From assembly GCF_000971295.1 (NCBI RefSeq), contig NZ_LANJ01000012.1:1-64000 (forward strand): DNA of 64,000 nt. The letters are read 5' to 3'. Origin of the DNA: Devosia epidermidihirudinis (GTDB lineage Bacteria; Pseudomonadota; Alphaproteobacteria; Rhizobiales; Devosiaceae). The position numbers were made by a program, and so were the translations under genes. The notes under the pieces were generated by a model. The model saw only the letters and a list, made by a program, of their open reading frames with translations, was not told where the DNA came from and did no database searches. Of this stretch, positions 37,673-46,729 are shown piece by piece. Every line of letters starts with the position of its first letter. Position 1 is the first letter of the stretch.

Positions 37673-38986
37673 CTAACGCGGCTTCTTGCCGAAGACGCGG
37701 ACATATTCCTCCTCGCCACCACGGGCGAGCACTTCGGCCTGCTTCAACCAGTCGTCGCGTTCAACGCGACCTTTGAAGTTGAGCGAGCCTTCAACCTGAT
37801 CGATCTGCTCTGGCGTCAGAGCGGCGACCTGGCCCCACTTGGTGATTCCAAGCGCATTGAGGCGACGCTCCAGCACAGGACCAACACCGGCGATCAGCTT
37901 GAGATCGTCGGCAGCACCTTCCGGCGCCACGAACAATGGTGCATCCCCGCCCTTTTCGGCAACGGGATTGACCTCTTTCGGGTTCGCCTTGGGAGCGATG
38001 ATGGTGCGGGTCTTCGTCGTACCGGTCGCCGCAGCGCCATCGGCAGGCGCGCTTGCAGTAGACTTGCCTGGAGCTTTTCCACCATCGACCTTGGCCGCTT
38101 CGGACTCAGAGCCAGTCGCATCCGGACGCATGGCCTTGTTGGGTTCGCCATCGGCGTGGGCAGAAGCCCCAGCAGCCTTACGCTCACCCTCGGCCTTGGC
38201 TTCAGAAACCTTGCCCTCTCTGGACGGTCCCTTGAGCGCAGGAGCAGACTCTTCGCTTACATCCTTCGGCTTGGCGGCCGTTGTCGGAGGTGGCGATGCC
38301 GGCGCAGCAGCGGCAGCTGGTGCTGCGGCCTCCGGTGGCGGTGGGGGCGGAACGAATTTTTCGCGGAACGTAGTCGCTTCTTCGAGCAACACGACGCGTC
38401 CACCTTCAGGCGCCGCATTGAGACGCTCGGTCTGCGTACCCGGCTTGATCGAGGCGCCGTTGCCGGCGGCAAAGGCATCAATGATCTCGGCCAAACGCTC
38501 TTCAGACAGATCCTCATAGGTATCCTTGAAGATCGTAACCATCGGTGCGTTGACGCAAGCGCCGGCGCATTCGACTTCTTCCCAGCTCAGCGTGCCATCG
38601 GCATTGAGATGGCCCGGCTCATGATGAATCTTGCTCTTGCAAACATCCATCAGACCTTCAGCCCCACGCAGCATGCACGGCGTTGTGCCGCAAACCTGGA
38701 CGTGAGCGCGGGTGCCGACCGGTTGAAGCTGGAACTGCGTATAGAACGTGGCGACTTCGAGCACACGAATGTAGGCCATGCCGAGCATATCGGCGACCTT
38801 CTCGATCGTGGCGCGGGTAACCCAACCGTCCTGTTCCTGCGCACGCATAAGCAGCGGGATAACAGCGGACTGCTGACGACCAGCCGGGTAAAGCCCGATC
38901 TTCCAATCAGCCCATTTGGCGTTCTCAGCATTGAAAGCGAAGTTTGGCGGCTGAACCGACTCATCCGCAAGGCGACGCGCAACCAT
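37673..38986 (-). CDS. nuoE: NADH dehydrogenase subunit E with C-terminal HhH extension
   Basis: Thioredoxin-like 2Fe-2S subunit of the NADH-oxidising module. It is 437 residues, more than twice the usual 160-220. Residues 1-170 are ordinary NuoE with the CGTTPCMLRGAE and ECAGACVNAPM cluster cysteines. A Pro/Ala/Lys-rich disordered linker fills about 205-350. The end (about 360-435: DLKLIAGVGPVLERRLNALG) is a helix-hairpin-helix-like domain also seen in ribosomal and DNA-repair contexts. The fusion is in one continuous frame, with no sign of a sequencing error. Confidence 0.95.
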   Translation of the reverse strand: MVARRLADESVQPPNFAFNAENAKWADWKIGLYPAGRQQSAVIPLLMRAQEQDGWVTRATIEKVADMLGMAYIRVLEVATFYTQFQLQPVGTRAHVQVCGTTPCMLRGAEGLMDVCKSKIHHEPGHLNADGTLSWEEVECAGACVNAPMVTIFKDTYEDLSEERLAEIIDAFAAGNGASIKPGTQTERLNAAPEGGRVVLLEEATTFREKFVPPPPPPEAAAPAAAAAPASPPPTTAAKPKDVSEESAPALKGPSREGKVSEAKAEGERKAAGASAHADGEPNKAMRPDATGSESEAAKVDGGKAPGKSTASAPADGAAATGTTKTRTIIAPKANPKEVNPVAEKGGDAPLFVAPEGAADDLKLIAGVGPVLERRLNALGITKWGQVAALTPEQIDQVEGSLNFKGRVERDDWLKQAEVLARGGEEEYVRVFGKKPR

Positions 38987-40182
38987 CAGCGATCAACCTC
39001 TCCGAACACGATATCGAGGGAACCCAGGATCGCCGAAACGTCAGCCAACATATGGCCGCGACACAGGAAATCCATGGCCGACAGATGCGCAAAGCCTGGC
39101 GCGCGGATCTTGCAGCGATATGGCTTATTGGTGCCATCGCTGACCAGATAAACGCCGAACTCGCCCTTTGGCGCTTCAACAGCGGCGTAAACTTCGCCAG
39201 CTGGGACCTTGTAGCCTTCAGTGTAGAGCTTGAAGTGATGGATCAGAGCTTCCATCGACTTCTTCATCTCACCACGGCTTGGCGGCACAACCTTGCCATC
39301 GAGCGAGGACACGGGGCCCTTGCCTTCGGGAGCATTCAGCTTGTCCACGCACTGCTTCATGATGCGGGTCGACTGGCGCATCTCTTCCATACGGATCAAA
39401 TAGCGGTCGTAGCAGTCGCCGTTCTTGCCGATTGGAACGTCAAATTCCATCTCGTCGTAGCATTCATAAGGCTGGCTCTTGCGCAGATCCCAGGCAGCAC
39501 CCGAACCACGCACCAGAACGCCCGAAAAGCCCCAGTTCCAGGCGTCTTCCAGCTTCACGACGCCAATATCGACGTTACGCTGCTTGAAGATGCGATTGTT
39601 GGTCAGCAGGCTATCGATATCAGCAAGCGCCTTCGGGAAGGTCTCGCAGAACGTTTCGATGTCATCGATCAGCGCCTGAGGCAGATCCTGATGGACCCCA
39701 CCCGGACGGAAATAAGCAGCGTGCATACGCGCGCCAGAAGCGCGCTCGTAGAACACCATCAGCTTTTCGCGCTGCTCGAAGCCCCACAGTGGCGGCGTCA
39801 GAGCACCAACGTCCATCGCCTGCGTGGTCACGTTCATCAGGTGAGCCAACAGACGCCCGATTTCCGAATACAGCACACGGATCAACTGGCCGCGGCGCGG
39901 CACGGTCAGTCCCAGCAGCTTCTCGACGGCCAGAGCAAAGGCGTGCTCCTGGTTCATCGGCGCCACGTAGTCGAGGCGGTCGAAGTACGGGACGGCCTGA
40001 AGATAGGTCTTGGATTCGATCAGCTTTTCGGTGCCGCGATGCAGCAAACCAATATGGGGATCGACACGCTCGACGATTTCGCCGTCAAGCTCAAGAATCA
40101 GACGAAGCACGCCGTGCGCTGACGGGTGGACCGGGCCGAAATTGATAGTGAAGTTGCGAACTTCGGTTTCCGAAACACTCAT
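38986..40182 (-). CDS. nuoD: NADH dehydrogenase subunit D
   Basis: 49-kDa quinone-site subunit of complex I, related to NiFe-hydrogenase large subunits. 398 residues; [21 protein letters not shown] near the start holds the quinone-ligand histidine; [23 protein letters not shown] and the C-terminal [27 protein letters not shown] are all as expected. Its start overlaps the nuoC stop by 4 nt. Confidence 0.98.
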   Translation of the reverse strand: MSVSETEVRNFTINFGPVHPSAHGVLRLILELDGEIVERVDPHIGLLHRGTEKLIESKTYLQAVPYFDRLDYVAPMNQEHAFALAVEKLLGLTVPRRGQLIRVLYSEIGRLLAHLMNVTTQAMDVGALTPPLWGFEQREKLMVFYERASGARMHAAYFRPGGVHQDLPQALIDDIETFCETFPKALADIDSLLTNNRIFKQRNVDIGVVKLEDAWNWGFSGVLVRGSGAAWDLRKSQPYECYDEMEFDVPIGKNGDCYDRYLIRMEEMRQSTRIMKQCVDKLNAPEGKGPVSSLDGKVVPPSRGEMKKSMEALIHHFKLYTEGYKVPAGEVYAAVEAPKGEFGVYLVSDGTNKPYRCKIRAPGFAHLSAMDFLCRGHMLADVSAILGSLDIVFGEVDR

Positions 40183-40796
40183 TGCTTGGCCTTCTCGTCA
40201 CCGGGCAGCACGTAATCAGTACCTTCCCAGGGCGACAGATAGTCGAACGAACGGAATTCCTGCGCCAGACGCACGGGCTCATAGACCACACGCTTGCGCT
40301 CTTCGTCGTAGCGAACTTCGACGAAACCAGTGGTCGGGAAATCCTTGCGTAGCGGATGACCATCAAAACCGTAGTCGGTCAGGATACGGCGCAGGTCTGG
40401 GTGGCCAGAGAACAGCACACCATAGAGATCGTAAGTTTCGCGCTCGAACCAACCTGCCCCGACGAACACGTCAGTAATCGAGGGCACCGGCGTCATGTCA
40501 TCAGCCGAAACCTTTACGCGAATGCGCTGGTTCAGATGCGGGCTCATGAAGTGATAGACGACCTCGAAGCGCTCGTCGCGCTCGGGATAGTCAGCGCCAC
40601 ACACATCGACAAACGAGATAAAACGGCAGCGCGGATCGTCACGCAGGAACGTCGCCACAGAAACGATCGAATCCCGCTCCACAACGAGCGTGAGTTCGCC
40701 GAATGCGACGGCCTTTGCTAACAGTGTGCTACCCAATTGCCCCGCAATGTGCTCACCGAGATCCGCCAATGGATCAACCTGGATTGCTTCATCCAT
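40179..40796 (-). CDS. nuoC: NADH dehydrogenase subunit C
   Basis: 30-kDa peripheral subunit that packs against NuoD. 205 residues; the signature [25 protein letters not shown] and [12 protein letters not shown] is intact. It is separate from nuoD, not fused as in E. coli. Confidence 0.97.
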   Translation of the reverse strand: MDEAIQVDPLADLGEHIAGQLGSTLLAKAVAFGELTLVVERDSIVSVATFLRDDPRCRFISFVDVCGADYPERDERFEVVYHFMSPHLNQRIRVKVSADDMTPVPSITDVFVGAGWFERETYDLYGVLFSGHPDLRRILTDYGFDGHPLRKDFPTTGFVEVRYDEERKRVVYEPVRLAQEFRSFDYLSPWEGTDYVLPGDEKAKQ

Positions 40797-40807
40797 AATC
40801 AGCGATC

Positions 40808-41389
40808 CTAACGTTCGATTGTGCCAGTGCGGCGAATCTTCTTCTGCAGCAACAGGATGCCGTAAAGAAGCGCCTCAGCGGTTGGAGGGCAGCCAGGAAC
40901 ATAAATGTCCACTGGCAGCACACGGTCGCAACCGCGCACGACCGAATAAGAATAGTGATAATAACCGCCGCCATTGGCGCAGCTGCCCATCGAGATGACA
41001 TAACGAGGCTCTGGCATCTGGTCATAGACCTTGCGCAGAGCCGGAGCCATCTTGTTGGTCAGCGTACCGGCAACGATCAACACGTCAGACTGGCGTGGGG
41101 AGGCACGCGGCGCGGTACCAAAGCGCTCGATGTCATAGCGAGGCATGGACATCTGCATCATTTCAACGGCGCAGCATGCCAGACCCGTCTGCATCCACAT
41201 CAGCGAGCCCGTACGGGCCCAGGTGATGAGCTGAGCTGCTGTAGACAAGAGAAATCCCTTGTCAGCCAACTCATCCGTCACTTCGGTGAAGAATGGATCA
41301 GTCGCGCCTGCCGGCTTGTTAGTGCGCGGATCAATGAGGCCCGTGGGGCGCGGCGCGATAAGCGTGCCGTCTTGTTCGCTCAATCCCAT
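40808..41389 (-). CDS. nuoB: NADH dehydrogenase subunit B
   Basis: 20-kDa subunit with the terminal 4Fe-4S cluster N2, which reduces quinone. 193 residues; cluster cysteines in [24 protein letters not shown] and [18 protein letters not shown] 41389 (MGLSEQDG) is chosen with an AAGGGG site upstream; it overlaps the end of nuoA by 10 nt. An in-frame ATG at 41410 is less likely. Confidence 0.97.
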   Translation of the reverse strand: MGLSEQDGTLIAPRPTGLIDPRTNKPAGATDPFFTEVTDELADKGFLLSTAAQLITWARTGSLMWMQTGLACCAVEMMQMSMPRYDIERFGTAPRASPRQSDVLIVAGTLTNKMAPALRKVYDQMPEPRYVISMGSCANGGGYYHYSYSVVRGCDRVLPVDIYVPGCPPTAEALLYGILLLQKKIRRTGTIER

Positions 41390-41745
41390 TCCAGAGCCCC
41401 TTTCCGCCATTCATAGATAAACCCGACGGTCAGAACGCCGAGGAAGATCATCACAGACCAAAAGCCGAACCAACCTACGTCCCGGAAGGCCACGGCCCAC
41501 GGGAAGAGGAAGGCAACTTCCAGATCGAAAATAATGAACAGAATCGAGACGAGATAGAATCGAACGTCGAACTTCATACGCGCATCGTCGAATGCATCGA
41601 AACCCGCCTCAAACGCAGACACCTTCTCGGGGTCAGGACGTTTGACTGCGATAAGGAACGGCGCAACGAGGAGCGCAAGTCCAATAACGGCAGCAAGGCC
41701 AATGAAAAGGACGATCGGCAGATAGTCGCTGAGCAAATCAGTCAT
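41380..41745 (-). CDS. nuoA: NADH dehydrogenase subunit A
   Basis: First gene of the complex I operon. 121 residues, three helices; [44 protein letters not shown] spans the family signature that contacts NuoD/NuoH. Normal length. All fourteen nuo genes follow in canonical order with short gaps or overlaps. Confidence 0.96.
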   Translation of the reverse strand: MTDLLSDYLPIVLFIGLAAVIGLALLVAPFLIAVKRPDPEKVSAFEAGFDAFDDARMKFDVRFYLVSILFIIFDLEVAFLFPWAVAFRDVGWFGFWSVMIFLGVLTVGFIYEWRKGALEWD

Positions 41746-42110
41746 GCGGCAGCCTGTTTTCTGGGCCGGTCGGGCGACCGGTATCGCGAGAGCCCCGCAA
41801 GCAATTTGGGCAAGCGGACCAACGCGACAGTTGATGGCTTGGGCTTAGACCTTTGGCTAGTGGGTTTCAAGGGAAAGAAAATATGAACAAAACAATCATA
41901 TATGACGCATGGTAGGCGCGCATCTCGCGCAGCGAATTGAATTTTCTTTCCAAGCAGCTGCAGACGGATGCATCAATTAACTGCGACGGTGGACATTCTC
42001 TAAACGTCACCGCGCTGCGATGAGCGAGCCGGTACCCGTCGATACGGACAATGCCAGAATTTGCCGGCGGAGAATCGTCTCCTGACAGGCCACGCACTGG
42101 CGCAAAAAGC
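41746..42110. other. nuo operon leader and upstream region, no gene
   Basis: No believable ORF. A perfect inverted repeat CCGGTCG-GG-CGACCGG (41766-41781) lies about 20 nt before nuoA, and a possible promoter is listed separately. The left-pointing omp gene's terminator closes the region on the right. Confidence 0.5.
41843..41871 (-). promoter_or_regulatory. possible nuo operon promoter
   Basis: Read leftward: CTTGAA, 17 nt, CTAAGC, ending about 100 nt before nuoA. The boxes resemble the alphaproteobacterial CTTGAC-N17-CTATAT pattern, but the -10 is weak. Confidence 0.3.
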
Positions 42111-42141
42111 AAAAAAAGGCGGCCCGGGAAACCGGACCGCC
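42111..42141 (-). terminator. rho-independent terminator of the first omp gene
   Basis: On the minus strand: GGCGGTCCGG, TTTC loop, CCGGGCCGCC, then seven T. It begins about 50 nt after the omp stop codon. Confidence 0.92.
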
Positions 42142-42191
42142 GCGTAATTTCCGAACGCAGGGCGGCACGAACCGCCCGGCCAGAATGATTC

Positions 42192-42740
42192 TTAGAAGTG
42201 GTAGGAAACGCCGACGGTGGCCTTGGCCGCTTCGAACAGCTGCTTGTTGGTATCGTCGAAATCGTTGAGACCAACCAGCTGAGCGCGAACAGACACAGCC
42301 TCCGTCACCGCCAACTCAACACCACCGCCGAGCTGGTAGATGCCAACATTGTCGGCCCCTTCAGCGGTCTTAACTCCGGCACCTGCAAGTCCGTAAACCA
42401 GCACAGCGTCTGTAACAACAGCACCAACGCGCGCGTTCACGAAGAACTCGCCAGCGCTGACATCGTTGTTCCAAACGTATTCTGCCGTACCTTCAAGACC
42501 CAGCAGGATCGGATCCGCGACGATGAAATTCACACCAGCATGTGCCCCGATGACACCAACGGTCAGGAGCTCGTCGAACTGAGCCCCGCCCTGAACACCG
42601 GCATAGAGACCATTCCAGGAAAAGCCAGCGGCTTCGTAGATTGGCTGTGGTGTGGTTGGAATGAGCAGATCAGCGGCCTGAGCACCACCAACGAGAAGTG
42701 CAGCAGCTGCCACACCGAGAGAAAACGAACGTACAAACAT
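42192..42740 (-). CDS. Omp25-like outer-membrane beta-barrel protein, copy 1
   Basis: A 182-residue small porin-like protein. Signal peptide MFVRSFSLGVAAAALLVGGAQA, then AADLLIPTTPQPIYEAAGFSWNGLYAGVQGG, a typical Hyphomicrobiales barrel start. It ends ATVGVSYHF, with the terminal Phe needed for BAM recognition. ATG 42740 is chosen at the signal peptide. Copy 2 upstream is very similar over its whole length, including the leader DNA. Confidence 0.9.
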   Translation of the reverse strand: MFVRSFSLGVAAAALLVGGAQAADLLIPTTPQPIYEAAGFSWNGLYAGVQGGAQFDELLTVGVIGAHAGVNFIVADPILLGLEGTAEYVWNNDVSAGEFFVNARVGAVVTDAVLVYGLAGAGVKTAEGADNVGIYQLGGGVELAVTEAVSVRAQLVGLNDFDDTNKQLFEAAKATVGVSYHF

Positions 42741-42819
42741 TAATGCGTAGCCCCATAGACTTAACCGTAGTCGAGGGACAGATGGACCACGCCACAGGTG
42801 ATTTGCAACCGCTAAAACC

Positions 42820-42849
42820 AAAACGGCGAACCGGTAAACCGGTTCGCCG
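42820..42849 (-). terminator. terminator between omp copies
   Basis: CGGCGAACCGG and CCGGTTCGCCG, a perfect 11-bp stem. On the minus strand it is followed by TTTTGGTTTT. It lies after copy 2 and before copy 1, so each copy seems to be its own unit. Confidence 0.75.
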
Positions 42850-42910
42850 AATTGGGTTTGCAAGACGCTAGGCAGACAGGGCGGAAAGCCGCCCTGCCCA
42901 TTTGCAAATC

Positions 42911-43474
42911 TTAGAAGTGGTAGGAAACGCCGACGGTTGCCTTAGCAGCGTCGAAGAAGTCGTTGTTGGCGTTGTTGTCGAAATCGCCAAGGCCAACGAG
43001 CTGAGCACGAACGGACACAGCGTCGGTCACTGCGAATTCAACACCGCCACCGAGCTGGTAGATGCCGCGGTTGTCGACGTTTTCCTGCGTAGCAACGCCA
43101 GCACCTGCGAGTGCGTAAACGAGCACTGCGTCGGTAACAACAGCACCAACGCGTGCGTTCACGAAGAACTCACCGCGGTTCAGGTCAACACCGTTGTTGG
43201 TGCCCCAAACGTATTCTGCAGTGCCTTCGAGGCCGAGCAGGATTGGATCAGCAACGATGAAGTTCACACCAACATGTGCGCCAACGACGCCAGCGGTGAA
43301 ACCGTCGAAGAACTCAGCGCCGCCCTGGACGCCAGCATAGAGACCATCCCACGAGAAGCCAGCGGCTTCGTAGATTGGCTGTGGGGTCGTTGGGATGATG
43401 AGGTCAGCAGCCTGAGCACCACCAACGAGAAGCGCGGCAGCTGCCACACCGAGAGAAAGCGAACGTACAAACAT
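42911..43474 (-). CDS. Omp25-like outer-membrane beta-barrel protein, copy 2
   Basis: 187 residues, with signal peptide MFVRSLSLGVAAAALLVGGAQA, and the same GFSWDGLYAGVQGG opening and ATVGVSYHF ending as copy 1. It differs by a few insertions in surface loops (NNGVDLNRGEF, NNANNDFF). The 30 nt before both start codons share a near-identical block containing TTAACCGTAGTCGAG in plus-strand orientation, so the duplication included the control region. Confidence 0.9.
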   Translation of the reverse strand: MFVRSLSLGVAAAALLVGGAQAADLIIPTTPQPIYEAAGFSWDGLYAGVQGGAEFFDGFTAGVVGAHVGVNFIVADPILLGLEGTAEYVWGTNNGVDLNRGEFFVNARVGAVVTDAVLVYALAGAGVATQENVDNRGIYQLGGGVEFAVTDAVSVRAQLVGLGDFDNNANNDFFDAAKATVGVSYHF

Positions 43475-43776
43475 ATCTTGCACTCCCATAGAGTTAACCG
43501 TAGTCGAGCGATAGATGCATCACCTCAACGCGCGAAACAACCCCAAAGCTGCCAAAATTGGGCAGTGCGGCTAACTTTCAATGACCATTTGGGGGTAGGT
43601 GTTGCGCGAATGCCGCGCAATTGGCCCAGTTTGATACAAAGGCAAGCTTTCCTCCCCCCGGAAGCTCCGTCATTTGCACTGGGAGATGAGTCGCCGTCAA
43701 GCAAATGTGGCGAAACTTAAGCAAAAAAGTTACCAAAAGGCTCTGATTGGCCGTTAGGCGCGAATCCCCGCCTTAT
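43475..43776. other. 300-bp gap without a gene
   Basis: It holds the duplicated leader of omp copy 2 near 43480-43515 and otherwise nothing that I can identify. The ORFs here are short and lack codon bias. Confidence 0.4.
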
Positions 43777-44322
43777 TCAGAAATGGAAGTTCGCCCCAAT
43801 GGTGAACTGACTATTTGAGTCGTTACCCTCCGCCGGGACGCTCTGCAGATATCTGGCCTCGACGCTCACATTATCAGTGAGAGCCATCTCAAGGCCTCCA
43901 CCGACCAAAACGTTGCTCTTCGTCGTGTCGTCGAGGCTAATGCCGTAGCCGCCAGCGGCATAGACGACGAGATCGTCTGCCACCACGAGCCCTGCACGTC
44001 CGAGTATCTGTCCGTAGGCAGCGCTGCCAAGATCGCCGCCGGCCAGCCCCGAGACCGCGACCTCGGCCCCCAAGAGGTAAAATTCGAACTGCGTGTTGAC
44101 GCCGAGTTGCACGCCTCCGCCCAGTTGTGCCTCACTTGGAGCATTCGTCCGAGCCGCCCCATACACACCCGCATAGAAGCCACTCCAATCAAAGGCGGCT
44201 TCGTGGACCGGCATTTCGCCAGGCGCACTCGTTGAGATTGAAATTGTATCCGCCGCAGCGCAGGCGGGGATAAGTGCGACGCCAACGATGGCAGCTAAGC
44301 CCACCTGCATGAATACGCCCAT
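43777..44322 (-). CDS. outer-membrane beta-barrel protein, divergent third paralogue
   Basis: 181 residues; hydrophobic signal sequence (QVGLAAIVGVALIPACAAA), then HEAAFDWSGFYAGVYGAARTN, the same barrel opening as the two Omp25-like neighbours but with low identity elsewhere. It ends TIGANFHF, with terminal Phe. ATG 44322 (MGVFMQVG) is chosen because GGGGGAA lies about 6 nt upstream. No clear terminator was found after it. Confidence 0.8.
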   Translation of the reverse strand: MGVFMQVGLAAIVGVALIPACAAADTISISTSAPGEMPVHEAAFDWSGFYAGVYGAARTNAPSEAQLGGGVQLGVNTQFEFYLLGAEVAVSGLAGGDLGSAAYGQILGRAGLVVADDLVVYAAGGYGISLDDTTKSNVLVGGGLEMALTDNVSVEARYLQSVPAEGNDSNSQFTIGANFHF

Positions 44323-44397
44323 CGGGTTCCCCCACTCAGAGTGCACCAGTGCAACGTAGCGCGGCGCTGCAAGTTCCCGACCGCTGCGCCGTCGCCT

Positions 44398-45120
44398 TTA
44401 TAGAGTACCGACGAGAACGGGCTGATCGCGGTATTCATTCGGGAAGAGCTTTTGCAGCGCTGTTACCTTGGGCAGATCGTTGATGACGATGTAGGGCCAG
44501 GTTGGGTTCAGCGTCAGGAAATCCTGATGATACTGCTCGGCTGGATAGAATGCCTTGAACGGCTCAATGGTCGTGACAATGGGACCAGTGAAGAGCTTAT
44601 CCCCGTCGAGCTGAGCGATGTAGGCCTTGGCGACCTGCGCCTGATCGTCGTTCACCGCGAAGATCGTCGAGCGGTATTGGGTGCCGTGGTCCGGACCCTG
44701 ATAGTTCAGCTGGGTCGGGTTGTGGGCGACAGAGAAATAGATCTGCAGCAATCGCCCATAACTGACGACCTTGGGATCATAGGTGATCTCAACGGTTTCG
44801 GCGTGACCTGTGGTGCCAGTGCTGGTCTGGTCATAGGTCGCGGTATCGGCCGCACCACCAGAATAGCCGGACACAGCGTTGGTAACCCCTTTCACCCGCT
44901 GGAAAACTCCTTGCACACCCCAGAAACAGCCACCCGCGAATACAGCGACGGCAGCCGCACCAGTATCGCTGACATCAGTGGTCGGCGCGGGAATGACGAC
45001 GGGGGCTTCCTGGCCGCGGGCGCCAACGGCGAAAATCCCCAAGGCGAGCGCGGGAAGGAGCAAAAAGGCTGCGAGAATCCTGCGCCTTTGTGGCGTGGTG
45101 GAAATGACTGCGGATGACAT
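44398..45120 (-). CDS. msrA: exported peptide-methionine (S)-S-oxide reductase
   Basis: Repairs oxidised methionine in proteins. 240 residues: an N-terminal signal/anchor (ILAAFLLLPALALGIFAVGARG) sends it to the periplasm; the catalytic motif GGCFWG has C65; TGHAETVEITYDP, HNPTQLNYQGPDHGTQYRS and PAEQYHQDF follow. C65 is the only cysteine in the whole protein, so the usual resolving cysteines are missing and an outside thiol must regenerate it. No msrB is fused or adjacent. Confidence 0.94.
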   Translation of the reverse strand: MSSAVISTTPQRRRILAAFLLLPALALGIFAVGARGQEAPVVIPAPTTDVSDTGAAAVAVFAGGCFWGVQGVFQRVKGVTNAVSGYSGGAADTATYDQTSTGTTGHAETVEITYDPKVVSYGRLLQIYFSVAHNPTQLNYQGPDHGTQYRSTIFAVNDDQAQVAKAYIAQLDGDKLFTGPIVTTIEPFKAFYPAEQYHQDFLTLNPTWPYIVINDLPKVTALQKLFPNEYRDQPVLVGTL

Positions 45121-45256
45121 GTGCGGATCCTGATTGGTGCAACTTGCCCTTAGATACGCATTCTATCGGCCTTTAGTTCTCCCCAGGCACCTGCCTCACG
45201 CGGAAATGACCGATTCCGTGCCTTTGCGCTGCCATACAGATTCGGTATGGGAGGGC

Positions 45257-45421
45257 ATGACGCAAACGCCGACAAATATTGATCCCTATGCGGAGCTGGA
45301 TAATCGCTCCGACGCCTTTGAACTGGCCGAAGAGTTCCGCAAGCGCCGCCCGCTGCGTCCGCGGCCACATACACGTGGCGGTTTCCCGCAGGATCGCAAT
45401 CGCCGCGGGGCAGTCGACTGA
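45257..45421 (+). CDS. small hydrophilic hypothetical protein
   Basis: 54 codons: starts MTQTPTNIDPYAELDNRSDAF and ends in a basic Arg/Pro-rich tail. Composition looks protein-like, but the ribosome site (GGAGGG) is only 1-2 nt from ATG 45257. An in-frame ATG at 45206 would add 17 residues. It is divergent from msrA. No family recognised. Confidence 0.4.
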   Translation: MTQTPTNIDPYAELDNRSDAFELAEEFRKRRPLRPRPHTRGGFPQDRNRRGAVD

Positions 45422-45450
45422 TCATTTTTTCTGCTGGAGAGATTCACATC

Positions 45451-45519
45451 ATGCGCACATTCGGCCGTCGCGTGTGGCTCACAAATGGCTACGCGAAAGC
45501 GGAGATGCGGTTAGCTTAA
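45451..45519 (+). CDS. possible 22-codon ORF
   Basis: ATG 45451 with GGAGAG 9 nt upstream, encoding MRTFGRRVWLTNGYAKAEMRLA. It follows the previous small ORF by 29 nt on the same strand. Only the ribosome site supports it. A hairpin AGCCCG-TC-CGGGCT at about 45543-45556 follows, without a T run. Confidence 0.2.
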   Translation: MRTFGRRVWLTNGYAKAEMRLA

Positions 45520-45598
45520 TCGGGAGAAAATGCGGTGTGTTGAGCCCGTCCGGGCTGAGCGCCACCTTTCCAATTCCCTGCATATTCAAGGGGGAAGG

Positions 45599-45675
<77 letters not shown>

Positions 45676-45743
45676 AGAGTAGTCGAACAAACCCTGAGGT
45701 CATGTTCGCTTAGTATAGTCTGCGGCACACTTCGGTGAAGAAG

Positions 45744-45820
<77 letters not shown>

Positions 45821-45965
45821 AGCGCTTGCGAACAAGTCGTTCGCGCAACGTGGTGTCCGTTTAGCGACCACCCCTATCGAAGTCAAGCGAGCGAAATGCT
45901 CCGCACGTCATTTTCATGAAAAACCCGACAGATAGTGAAATTGCCATCAAGCGCCTGTGCGTAAA

Positions 45966-45994
45966 CACAAAAAGCCTCACCGCAAAAGTGAGGC
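45966..45994 (-). terminator. terminator after tRNA-Val
   Basis: Minus strand: GCCTCAC, seven-base loop, GTGAGGC, then TTTTTGTG. It lies about 50 nt after the tRNA-Val 3' end and would separate tRNA-Val from the tRNA-Asp pair. Confidence 0.8.
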
Positions 45995-46043
45995 AAGTAC
46001 CGCTGATCATGGTGGAATTTGGGACCCCGCCCTAAGCAGGAAA

Positions 46044-46119
46044 TGGTGGGCGATGACGGACTCGAACCGCCGACATCCTCGGTGTAAACGAGGCGCTCTA
46101 CCAACTGAGCTAATCGCCC
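46044..46119 (-). tRNA. tRNA-Val (TAC)
   Basis: A 76-nt cloverleaf: GGGCGAT acceptor pairing with ATCGCCC, AGCTCAGTTGGTAGAGC D-arm, anticodon loop TTTACAC (TAC), GGTTCGA T-arm, and an encoded CCA. Confidence 0.96.
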
Positions 46120-46195
46120 GCCGGGGCAGAAGCCCGACGTGAAGTGCGCTCTGATTAGGGCCCCTGCCCTGAATCGTCAACACCAATTACAGAAA

Positions 46196-46227
46196 AGAAA
46201 TGGCCCCGGCGCAAAGCGCTCGGGGCC
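46196..46227 (-). terminator. terminator of hupB
   Basis: Minus strand: GGCCCCGAGCG, short loop, CGCCGGGGCC, then ATTTCTTTT. It is 27 nt after the hupB stop codon. Confidence 0.82.
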
Positions 46228-46253
46228 GATCAGCTTGCCGAAGGGAATCGGTC

Positions 46254-46526
46254 TTAGTTGATCGCATCCTTCAGGCCCTTACCGGGCTTGAACTTAGCCT
46301 GGTTCGAGGCCGGGATCTGAATCTCAGCGCCGGTAGCAGGATTACGGCCAGTCGAAGCCTTGCGCGCCGACACAGCAAAGGTACCGAAACCGACGAGGCG
46401 GACTTCTTCGCCAGCCTTCAAGGAGCCAGTGATGGCCTCGAACACTGCGTCAACCGCTTCGGCGGCCTGTGCCTTGGTGATCGTCGCCTTGTCGGCAACA
46501 ACGCCAACCAGATCGTTTTTGTTCAT
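46254..46526 (-). CDS. hupB: DNA-binding protein HU
   Basis: A 90-residue nucleoid protein that bends DNA as a dimer. It starts MNKNDLVGVVADKATITKAQA; the DNA-grasping beta-arm contains VGFGTFAVSARKASTGRNPATGAEI with the intercalating proline. GAGGAAA lies 4 nt before the ATG. Its place after lon, beside tRNA-Val, is typical of the order. Confidence 0.97.
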   Translation of the reverse strand: MNKNDLVGVVADKATITKAQAAEAVDAVFEAITGSLKAGEEVRLVGFGTFAVSARKASTGRNPATGAEIQIPASNQAKFKPGKGLKDAIN

Positions 46527-46585
46527 AGCGTTTCCTCACAGTGAATGCCCGCCCGCTGGCGAACTCAAAACTCGCAAACCCTTTG

Positions 46586-46599
46586 TCGATTCTAATCGA
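46586..46599. promoter_or_regulatory. inverted repeat in the hupB upstream region
   Basis: TCGATT-CT-AATCGA, a perfect 6-bp inverted repeat 60 nt before hupB. On the minus strand it follows a CTTGCG box, so it falls where the promoter spacer would be. Possible operator; not proven. Confidence 0.3.
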
Positions 46600-46729
46600 A
46601 ACGCAAGGAATTCCGGGCTTCTCAGCCAGTTCGGCGGTACAAATCTGTTAATGGACCGGAAAATTTCGTCCGGCAAGCAGGCTTTGCGGGTTTTGCCGGT
46701 TATCCGGCCTTTTCCGGGGGTTTTCCCAC

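Noticed and set aside
41867-42274. A 135-codon minus-strand ORF before the nuo operon
   Set aside because: It overlaps the omp terminator and the presumed nuo promoter; composition is not protein-like.
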